Positions 1 through 7,042 of a stretch of DNA of 32,125 nucleotides are shown here, piece by piece; position 1 is the first letter of the stretch, and each line of letters starts with the position of its first letter. Source of the DNA: Spirochaetaceae bacterium (GTDB lineage Bacteria; Spirochaetota; Spirochaetia; Treponematales; Breznakiellaceae); assembly GCA_031282145.1 (NCBI GenBank), contig JAITEG010000072.1, forward strand, positions 1 through 32,125. Direction: 5' to 3'. Position numbers and translations under genes: made by a program. Under the pieces are notes generated by a model. That model searched no databases, was not told the DNA's origin, and saw only the letters and a program-made list of their open reading frames with translations.

Positions 1-59
1 CCGTTTTTCTTTACCTTGTCGCTTCCGCAATGCGGACATTTTACCGGTGCTAATACCAT
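1..59 (-). CDS. IS1-family-like transposase, N-terminal fragment (runs off left edge)
   Basis: The minus strand from the ATG at 59-57 reads MVLAPVKCPHCGSDKVKKNG. This is the N-terminal zinc-ribbon pattern of IS1 InsA-like proteins (CPxCGSxxVxKNG). Only 20 codons are visible. Confidence 0.55.
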   Translation of the reverse strand, partial: MVLAPVKCPHCGSDKVKKN

Positions 60-172
60 GACTATACTCCTGTCTTTGCTTTGATACCTATATAATCTCA
101 TGGCTTTTATATCCTGTCAGCACCTTTCGCCCACTACCCAAGTATCCGGCAGATACTTGTTTACTGAGGCTT

Positions 173-245
173 AGCCGTATGAAGGGAAACTTTCACGTAC
201 GGTTCTGAGGCGGGAAGGGGCGGTGCAATCCGCCCTGACCCAGCC
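173..245 (+). ncRNA. Group II intron 3' end (domain V and probable domain VI)
   Basis: agccgtatgaagggaaactttcacgtacggttct (173-206) matches the highly conserved domain V hairpin (GAGCCGUAUG..GGGAAAC..CACGUACGGUUC). It is followed by a ggggcgg/ccgccc stem consistent with domain VI. The exact 3' splice site was not determined. Confidence 0.8.
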
Positions 246-259
246 GACAATAATTGAGG

Positions 260-292
260 GCCGTCCGGGGGGTAGTCCGGGCGGCTTTTGTT
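260..292 (+). terminator. Rho-independent terminator-like hairpin
   Basis: GCCGTCCGG (260-268) pairs with CCGGGCGGC (277-285), with one G-U pair, followed by ttttgttt. Confidence 0.6.
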
Positions 293-307
293 TAGAAGTA
301 TTTGTTT

Positions 308-546
308 ATTCGAAAGTCTGGTTTAATACCTGCAAGCAAGCTTGCTTCAGCTTGCTCCGGCTCAAACAACACAACACTTACAAAAATTTGGTATTAAACC
401 AAAGAACCCGCTCCCGCGGGGGAGGGTACTATAAATTTCCTCTCGAACGAGCCTCCGCTCCGAATCAGGCAACGCTTAAGATACCGGCAAGCAAGCTTGC
501 TTCAGCTTGCTCCGCGGAGGCTCATTCGGGAGTCTGATTTAATACC
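308..546. repeat. Nested direct/inverted repeat cluster
   Basis: A perfect 28-nt direct repeat, gcaagcaagcttgcttcagcttgctccg, occurs at 332-359 and 487-514. It is flanked by near-identical attcg(a/g)(a/g)agtctg(g/a)tttaatacc at 308-330 and 524-546. An inverted copy of the ggtttaatacc core lies at 390-400. GAGCCTCCGC (449-458) is inverted relative to GCGGAGGCTC (514-523). Confidence 0.85.
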
Positions 547-762
547 CTATAAGGATGGGGTATCGTCAATGATGGCAAAGCGGGCAGTCTTTTTGCCGCG
601 ATGGTTTGCGTAAATGGCAATGTCGTTATTGGTGATATGAAGGACATATCCCGCTTTGGTGGCGGCTTTGGCGGTACGAAAAATCCGGCTGATTTTGAAT
701 TCTCCCTGGGGGGTGATGAGGGAGGAATTCTTGAAAACCCGTAATACGGTTGCTACGTTCAT
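547..762 (-). CDS. Small hypothetical protein (MNVATVLRVFKNSSLITPQGEF...)
   Basis: ORF with an aaaggag ribosome-binding site just upstream of the internal ATG at 762. Non-biased composition. Confidence 0.6.
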   Translation of the reverse strand: MNVATVLRVFKNSSLITPQGEFKISRIFRTAKAATKAGYVLHITNNDIAIYANHRGKKTARFAIIDDTPSL

Positions 763-805
763 TTGTTTTGCTCCTTTGCCCCCGGTGTGAACGGGGGCTT
801 TTATA

Positions 806-1418
806 CTATGCGGACAATTCCGCATAGTAACGAGGATGAGCCTCCAAATACCTATACCAGATATGGGAGATTTCTTCTAAACAGAACCAGGCAAACACAT
901 TGTAGAGGGAGGTGAGATTGTCCTGTAGTTTGCCGGTATCCCATAGGGCTTTGCCTACTTCCCCGGCGGCTGGGGGGCTTGATAATTTTCCGCATATCGC
1001 GGCATTTATAGAGCCCCACGCCATGCGATATTATTCCAAGTAACGCCCTCACCGGTTCGGGCGCAGGTAATTGGGCGGGGGTGGAATACCTGAATACGCC
1101 GAAGTTCTGAACCAGTTTTATCACGTCCTCGCCGAGTTCCGCGGCGGTCCCCAGGAGGTTGTTTACAATGTCTTTGCGATTGTGGAGGAAAAAGGCTATG
1201 GTTTCCCGGTGATAGATAAAGCCGGGGAAACCACCGTCCGCGCCATGTTTGGCGCAATCCGCCAGGCTGCCGGAGAGTTCTATGAGACTTTCCCAGCCGG
1301 CGTTGGGATTATACCCTAACGCGGTGATCACCTGGCGAATGGTGGCCGTTTGCCATGGTGAGTTTTCTTTGACATAGGCTATTAAGTCGGGTATGGTGGT
1401 GATTTTACGGTTGTCCAT
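806..1418 (-). pseudogene. Accessory-element hypothetical protein, apparently frameshifted (DUF7222-like pattern, tentative)
   Basis: The N-terminal part (852-1418 frame, ATG at 1418 preceded by aaggag) reads as a normal protein up to about ...KCRDMRKIIK and then becomes low-quality. The protein-like C-terminus ...GKALWDTGKLQDNLTSLYNVFAWFCLEEISHIWYRYLEAH lies in the adjacent frame (806-1024). The frames meet near a G6/C6 homopolymer at 972-977. Confidence 0.55.
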
Positions 1419-1428
1419 GATAAGCTCC

Positions 1429-1650
1429 TTATTTAACCGTGGTGATAAGCGCCGAGTTGGTGGTTTTCAGAAAGCCACAGGCGCCGCATTTGGATTTGTC
1501 TTTGCAGTGGGAACAGACAAAGGACATATCCATTTTTTGGGGGAGGTAGAGGGCCATAAAGTCTATGGCCTCCGCCATGTTTGTTCCGATAGCCCAGGCC
1601 AGGCGGCGGACGGAGACGGAACCGAATTCAGAAAGATTAGGACCATACAT
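1429..1650 (-). CDS. Small hypothetical protein with a CxxC...CxxC metal-binding-like motif
   Basis: MYGPNLSEFGSVSVRRLAWAIGTNMAEAIDFMALYLPQKMDMSFVCSHCKDKSKCGACGFLK... with ggaagg upstream of the ATG at 1650. Confidence 0.6.
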   Translation of the reverse strand: MYGPNLSEFGSVSVRRLAWAIGTNMAEAIDFMALYLPQKMDMSFVCSHCKDKSKCGACGFLKTTNSALITTVK

Positions 1651-1663
1651 GATGATACCTTCC

Positions 1664-1699
1664 AAAAATAAAATAGCCTCCGGCAGCCAGGGCCGGAGG
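1664..1699 (-). terminator. Terminator-like hairpin on the minus strand
   Basis: GCCGGAGG/CCTCCGGC arms (1692-1699 and 1677-1684). On the minus strand these are followed by the T-rich stretch ctattttattttt. Confidence 0.5.
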
Positions 1700-1707
1700 A
1701 AAATGGC

Positions 1708-1968
1708 CTAGAACAAGAAAAACTGCCCCCGGGAAAAAAAATTGCTTGTAGGTTTACCGGAGAGGTGGACAGCCTTGAGGTGTTGAAGCCAGGAGAAATA
1801 ATCCTGTTTTGAACGGAAATACCGGTACAGGGTGTGGAAATGATTAGAGGCAAAGACCGGCACGAGGAAATGATGCGGGACCGGTTTAACCGGACGGATA
1901 CGGAAATGAATGGCAAGTTTACCGCCCTGGATGAAATGAAAAGTAGCTGAACCGCGATAACAGGACAT
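1708..1968 (-). CDS. Small hypothetical protein (MSCYRGSATFHFIQGGKLAIHFRIRP...)
   Basis: ORF with ggggagg ribosome-binding site before the ATG at 1968. Followed by a terminator-like hairpin. Confidence 0.5.
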   Translation of the reverse strand: MSCYRGSATFHFIQGGKLAIHFRIRPVKPVPHHFLVPVFASNHFHTLYRYFRSKQDYFSWLQHLKAVHLSGKPTSNFFSRGQFFLF

Positions 1969-2037
1969 AAAGAACCTCCCCAAGTAAGATGAACAGGATG
2001 GATAACCGATCTATTTACGAATGAAAGCGCCCCCTTT

Positions 2038-2115
2038 GTTTTTCCCCGGTTTAAGGGGGAGGGCCGTTGGGGGCCACCGTTACCCCCCAAGGCCCTCCCC
2101 CGTCCGGGGAAAAAC
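2038..2115. repeat. 78-nt near-perfect palindrome / long stem-loop
   Basis: Outer arms GTTTTTCCCCGG (2038-2049) and CCGGGGAAAAAC (2104-2115). Middle arms GGGGGAGGGCC (2055-2065) and GGCCCTCCCCC (2091-2101). Inner arms TTGGGGG (2067-2073) and CCCCCAA (2084-2090). Confidence 0.85.
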
Positions 2116-2574
2116 CACCACCAGGAGGCCGTGCCACTAGGGGGAGTAACGGCGCAATGCGGAGGATGGAGCCGATAAAGGCCCCGATGTGGGAATGGAA
2201 AAGGCCCGGCCCCCGGAGGGGGTGGCGCGGTCCTTGCGTGCCCGCTCACCGGGCACATGAGCAAGGACCGTGACAAGGGTTTTGCGGGGTGATTACCCCG
2301 ATATTGGGGATCAAGGCGGCGGGGGTGGAGATAGATGATTTTTTACCTTTTTTCTTTGGAGATGTTGTGGGGGTAACGGAGTAGACCGGAACGGAGGGGC
2401 ATAGCCCCGAAGTGAGGACTACGGAGTTAGGGGGAGCAGCGTCAAAAAAAGCTTGGTATAGGGGAAAATTGGTTTACCTTTACCATCAAAGGTACTCCCC
2501 CTTCTTAACTTGTTGACAGTGGTGGGACTTCTCCCCCGTTTTGCTGTCCGCTATGGGTAACCAGGATTTGCGTT

Positions 2575-3126
2575 CTATCTCTGCGACAGCCAAACCATCA
2601 TTTTCGCCATTTCATGTACCGGCACATCCATGTTGCTTTTAAGCCATTGCTGGATAAGGCGGATAGAGCCGCTCACCACAAAAGCAGAGACATATGTCTG
2701 TATTTTATCATCGGAAGTAACGTGTGCGGGGGTGGGGTAATAGCGCAATACCTGTTTTTGGCTGAAACTAAAGAGTTTTTTCTGGAAATTGCTATCTCCA
2801 TTTTCGCTTATAAGCACCTGAATTGATTCGTTATCGGCAATATAGCGCAGAACTTCCTCTGTCATCCGTGTAATATTCTTCTTGTTTTCCTTGCTGTTAT
2901 ACTTCGCAAACAGGCTCTCCAGATTTGCTATGGTCTCCTCCTGAATCTGCCGGAGCAAGTCGTATTGGTCCTTATAATGAGCATAGAAAGTTGACCGGCT
3001 GATATCGGCAATATCACATATATCTTTAATGGTTATTCGCAAAATAGATTTTTCTTTGATTAAGTTAATGAGACTGTCCCGCAGAACCATCTTTGTATAG
3101 CGTATCTTACGATTTGGTTTTGGCAT
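2575..3126 (-). CDS. TetR/AcrR-family transcriptional regulator
   Basis: MPKPNRKIRYTKMVLRDSLINLIKEKSILRITIKDICDIADISRSTFYAHYKDQYDLLRQI is a typical TetR-type helix-turn-helix. The start was re-assigned to the internal ATG at 3126. Confidence 0.85.
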   Translation of the reverse strand: MPKPNRKIRYTKMVLRDSLINLIKEKSILRITIKDICDIADISRSTFYAHYKDQYDLLRQIQEETIANLESLFAKYNSKENKKNITRMTEEVLRYIADNESIQVLISENGDSNFQKKLFSFSQKQVLRYYPTPAHVTSDDKIQTYVSAFVVSGSIRLIQQWLKSNMDVPVHEMAKMMVWLSQR

Positions 3127-3347
3127 ATCAACCCCCTTAAAACTTCGACTTAACACCTCTGATGGTAAATTATCGTACATTTTACATGGTTCTGTCCAGA
3201 GCAATACAAAAATATAACGTATGGTCCGATTCAGGATATATCGAACAATATTGTATGTTGCATTTTTCTCTTACTGTAGTTATCCTCTGGCTAACAGTCA
3301 AGGGTGCCCCTGAGCTCCGATGTTTGGGGCGGAATATGTACAGAACA

Positions 3348-3365
3348 GATCGATAACAATCGATC
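3348..3365. promoter_or_regulatory. Candidate operator: perfect inverted repeat GATCGAT-aaca-ATCGATC
   Basis: 7-bp perfect arms with a 4-nt spacer, in the intergenic region between divergent TetR and ABC-transporter genes. Confidence 0.4.
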
Positions 3366-3439
3366 ATACAAAACAGGGTTTCTATGCTGATGTTGCATCG
3401 TTATAGTGTCGGGCAATAAACATTTAAGGAGAGAATAGT

Positions 3440-4966
3440 ATGAAGAAGTTGCTTTGTATCATGTTATGCTTTGGCTTCACTGTGGTTCTAATGTCTTCTT
3501 GTGGAAACAAACAGGCGGACAAGCAGTCAGAAAATGCGGCCGGACAAGAAATCACGGAAATTATTTGGCAGTACCCATCTCCTGGAAACCTTGGGGTTGG
3601 TTTCCAGGAGATGGAAGATGCCTTAAATGAGATGATGGAAAGGGATATTGGAGTCCATGTAACTTTTCACCCGGTTGCTCTTGGGGAGGCCCAACAAAAA
3701 GCCATGCTATCGGCATCAAGTGGTGAACAACTCGACATTAGCTTAACGGCCTTTACTACTGTTGGTACTGCAGTTGATAGCGGACTACTAATTCCCATTG
3801 ATGAATTGATCGAGAAATATGGTGCGGATATAAAAGAGCAGTGCGGGGTCCTTCTTGACGGTTGTTATTATGAGGGCAAGCTATACGGCGTTCCAAGCGT
3901 TAATCATATAGGGAATGCCTATGGGTTTGAAATATTTGATGATATAGCGAAAAAATATGGCTTTACTTTGGATGAGAATAAGAAGTATACCTTGACAGAT
4001 GTTGAAGCCGTTTTTGCCAAAGTGAAAGCCGGTGAAGGGCCGAACTTTTACTGTTACATCCCGGATGTACCCCACGAAGGACCTTTGGGTAATGCTTTTA
4101 TTGAATATGATAGGGTTTCGGGGTCAACTTCGGCCGGTGTCCTCATGCTGAACCGCAGCTTTACCGACTTAACTCTGCATAACTTGTATGAGACGGATGA
4201 ATATAAACAATACGCACGGAAGATGTACGATTGGGCGCAGAAAGGTTATATTGCGCCTGATGCAGCGGTTACTACCGATTTTTCCGATACGCTTATGCAT
4301 TCGGGAAACTATCTTGGCAGAATGTATTGGTATCAGCCGAAGGCAGTTCATCCGGATACAGGGATTTTTGGCAGGGATGTAACAGTCATGAAACTGATAG
4401 ATGATTATGTGGCCTTTAACGCGGGTAATCTTTGTCAGTGGAATATTCCGGTAACTTCAGGTAATCCTGAAAAGGCAATCCAGGCCCTCAATTATATTCA
4501 CAAGGTCCCGGAAGCTACATGGCTCATACAGTTCGGCATTGAAGGAAAATCGTATAAAGTAATAGAGGATGGTCCTGACGGCAAGGTTATACAGTATCTC
4601 AATGAAGATACTACCAAATTACCTTATTTCAATCCCTATGGGCTTTGGGGCAATCGGCTTGAGTGGCCTGCCGTATGGCCTTCTCCTGCTAACATGAATA
4701 AGATAATAAGGGAAATAGATCAGGCCATACCCGTATCACGCTATTCACCAGCATTGGGCTATAATTTTGTTCAGGAATCAGTGGCATCCGAGATTGCCGC
4801 GATCAACGCAGTAATTGCCCAATATATTCCCGGTATTAACTGCGGAACCGCCGACCCTGATATCGTGCTGCCCAGATTTATCGCGGCCCTCAAAGCCGCT
4901 GGTATTGACCGGGTAATCGCTGAAAACCAAAAGCAGCTCAACGCATGGGCTGCCGCAAAGAAATAA
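3440..4966 (+). CDS. ABC transporter extracellular solute-binding lipoprotein (sugar/oligosaccharide type)
   Basis: Lipobox-like signal MKKLLCIMLCFGFTVVLMSSCGNK. Large SBP-type protein upstream of two permeases. Confidence 0.85.
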   Translation: MKKLLCIMLCFGFTVVLMSSCGNKQADKQSENAAGQEITEIIWQYPSPGNLGVGFQEMEDALNEMMERDIGVHVTFHPVALGEAQQKAMLSASSGEQLDISLTAFTTVGTAVDSGLLIPIDELIEKYGADIKEQCGVLLDGCYYEGKLYGVPSVNHIGNAYGFEIFDDIAKKYGFTLDENKKYTLTDVEAVFAKVKAGEGPNFYCYIPDVPHEGPLGNAFIEYDRVSGSTSAGVLMLNRSFTDLTLHNLYETDEYKQYARKMYDWAQKGYIAPDAAVTTDFSDTLMHSGNYLGRMYWYQPKAVHPDTGIFGRDVTVMKLIDDYVAFNAGNLCQWNIPVTSGNPEKAIQALNYIHKVPEATWLIQFGIEGKSYKVIEDGPDGKVIQYLNEDTTKLPYFNPYGLWGNRLEWPAVWPSPANMNKIIREIDQAIPVSRYSPALGYNFVQESVASEIAAINAVIAQYIPGINCGTADPDIVLPRFIAALKAAGIDRVIAENQKQLNAWAAAKK

Positions 4967-4989
4967 TTATCGCTCGAAATATGTTATTT

Positions 4990-5022
4990 GCTGTCCGGGG
5001 TCCTGTATGGTTTCCGGACAGC
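4990..5022 (+). promoter_or_regulatory. Stem-loop between SBP and permease genes
   Basis: Perfect 9-bp arms GCTGTCCGG (4990-4998) and CCGGACAGC (5014-5022) in the SBP-permease spacer. Confidence 0.6.
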
Positions 5023-5040
5023 CTTCCTTAAGAGGTTGCC

Positions 5041-5985
5041 ATGGCCGGAACAGATGCATATTTTCAAAAAAACAAGAAAAAAGAAAAGTGGCGCCGCATT
5101 CTGCCTTTTTATATCCTGGCATTACCAGGTATTATTTATCTTCTCATTAACAATTATATTCCCATATATGGTATGGTAATCGCATTTAAGAAATTTAATA
5201 TTCAAAAAGGTATTTTTGGAAGCGACTGGTATGGATTAAAGAACTTCGAATTTCTTTTTAAAACAAATGACGCATGGATAATCACGAGGAATACTATTTG
5301 TTACAATATCGTCTTCTTTATTGTTGGAACATTTCTTGCTGTAACACTGGCAATATTGCTTAACGAACTAAAGGGCAAAATATATTCAAAGATTTGCCAG
5401 AGCCTAACGCTGCTTCCTTTCTTAATGAGCTGGGTAGTGGTAAGTTATCTTGGCTATGCTTTTTTGTCAAGTGAATCCGGTTTGATAAACAAGTCTATTC
5501 TTGAACCGCTGGGGCTTGAGAAAATGAACTGGTATCAGGAAATTAAATATTGGCCTTATATCCTGGTTTTAATTAACGCATGGAAGGGTGTTGGGTATAG
5601 TATGATTATATATTTATCAAGCATTGTAGGAATAAATCAGGATTATTATGAGGCGGCATTGATTGACGGATCAAACAAATGGCAGCAGATCACTAAAATA
5701 ACATTACCGCTTTTAAAACCGACAGTGTTAACTTTATTAATATTAAGCCTTGGTCAGATATTTCGTTCAGACTTCGGATTGTTTTATCAGATACCCCGGA
5801 ACAGCGGGGCATTGTTTCCTGTAACAAGAACTTTGGACGTATATGTATATCAGGCATTGATGAAGAACAGCAATTATGGGATGTCAAGCGCCGCAAGCGT
5901 TTATCAGTCGGTAGTCTGTTTTATCTGTTTAGTGGGAGCAAATTTGGTGATAAAGAAGTATCGGCCTGAAAGCGCATTGTTTTGA
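5041..5985 (+). CDS. ABC sugar transporter permease (LplB/YtcP-associated type)
   Basis: Multi-spanning membrane protein with the EAA-like motif YYEAALIDGSNKWQQITKITLPLLKP. Confidence 0.9.
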   Translation: MAGTDAYFQKNKKKEKWRRILPFYILALPGIIYLLINNYIPIYGMVIAFKKFNIQKGIFGSDWYGLKNFEFLFKTNDAWIITRNTICYNIVFFIVGTFLAVTLAILLNELKGKIYSKICQSLTLLPFLMSWVVVSYLGYAFLSSESGLINKSILEPLGLEKMNWYQEIKYWPYILVLINAWKGVGYSMIIYLSSIVGINQDYYEAALIDGSNKWQQITKITLPLLKPTVLTLLILSLGQIFRSDFGLFYQIPRNSGALFPVTRTLDVYVYQALMKNSNYGMSSAASVYQSVVCFICLVGANLVIKKYRPESALF

Positions 5986-6002
5986 TAAGGAGATTAAGAT
6001 AG

Positions 6003-6905
6003 ATGCATTCACTTGAATACCGAATAACACAAGTAATAGCCTATACAATTTGCGGGGCAGCGGCATTATGCGCGTTACTTCCGTTTATTCTATTAGGAAT
6101 AGCATCTTTTACCGACAATACATGGGCCGCGGTAAACGGATATTCATTTTTTCCGAAGAAATGGAGCTTGGAAGCGTATCGATACATAGGCGTACAATGG
6201 GATCAATTGGGCCGGGCATACTTAACGACCATTGTAATAACCGCCCTTGGAACTATTGCAAGCGTGAGTATAACAACATCCTTTGCCTATGCCATCTCGG
6301 AAAAGGAAATACCGGGAATGAATGTCGTAAGTTTTATGTTAATTTTTACGATGCTGTTTAACGGAGGTCTGGTAGCGACATATTACAGTTATGTCCGGCT
6401 TTTTCAGATAAAAGATACAATATTCGCGTTGTTAGTACCAAATTTATTGATGAATTCGTTTAACGTGATACTGGTAAGAAATTATTTTACAAACAGCATA
6501 TCCGTAAGTTTAAAAGAGGCGGCACGGATAGACGGGGCAAGCGAGCTTAGGATATTCGGACAGATAATGATACCGTTAAGTTTGCCGATAGTCGCGACAA
6601 TAAGTTTAATGACGGCGATAGCATACTGGAACGACTGGATGAACGGAATGTATTATTTGACTGAGAGAGGCGGAGGACATTTATATACGATACAGATAAT
6701 TCTAAATAATATAAATGAAAACATACAAATACTGATGCAGAATGCATCTGCCGCTTCACAAATGGGCATAAACCTGTCAAAGATGCCATCAACGACGATA
6801 CGAATGGCGATTGCGGCAATTGGGATAATACCTATTATAATCATGTATCCATTTTTCCAGAGGTACTTTGTAAAGGGCATTACTATGGGCGGTGTTAAAG
6901 AGTAA
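6003..6905 (+). CDS. ABC sugar transporter permease (MalG/LplC/YtcP type)
   Basis: EAA-like motif LKEAARIDGASELRIFGQIMIPLSLP. Directly downstream of the first permease. Confidence 0.9.
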   Translation: MHSLEYRITQVIAYTICGAAALCALLPFILLGIASFTDNTWAAVNGYSFFPKKWSLEAYRYIGVQWDQLGRAYLTTIVITALGTIASVSITTSFAYAISEKEIPGMNVVSFMLIFTMLFNGGLVATYYSYVRLFQIKDTIFALLVPNLLMNSFNVILVRNYFTNSISVSLKEAARIDGASELRIFGQIMIPLSLPIVATISLMTAIAYWNDWMNGMYYLTERGGGHLYTIQIILNNINENIQILMQNASAASQMGINLSKMPSTTIRMAIAAIGIIPIIIMYPFFQRYFVKGITMGGVKE

Positions 6906-7042
6906 TGATCCCCCATGGGCCGCGAGAGAGCATCCGTAGGTTGTCTATTTATCTGCTGAAAACCAGAAAGACAATTACGATGCCTGGTGTCCCGGTTGTT
7001 TCCGCCATTATACTGCAAATTTATTTGAGAAGGAGTTGAAAT

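Noticed and set aside
223-537. 104-aa plus-strand ORF after the intron end
   Set aside because: It runs through the intron tail, the terminator hairpin and the repeat cluster. Its sequence is explained by the repeats.
308-546. Possible CRISPR array
   Set aside because: There are only two copies of the 28-nt repeat, 155 bp apart, with inverted copies of other motifs and no cas genes in the window.
1563-2276. 237-aa minus-strand ORF covering the palindrome
   Set aside because: Pro/Ser/Arg-rich translation overlapping two better-supported small ORFs and crossing the palindrome. Treated as spurious.
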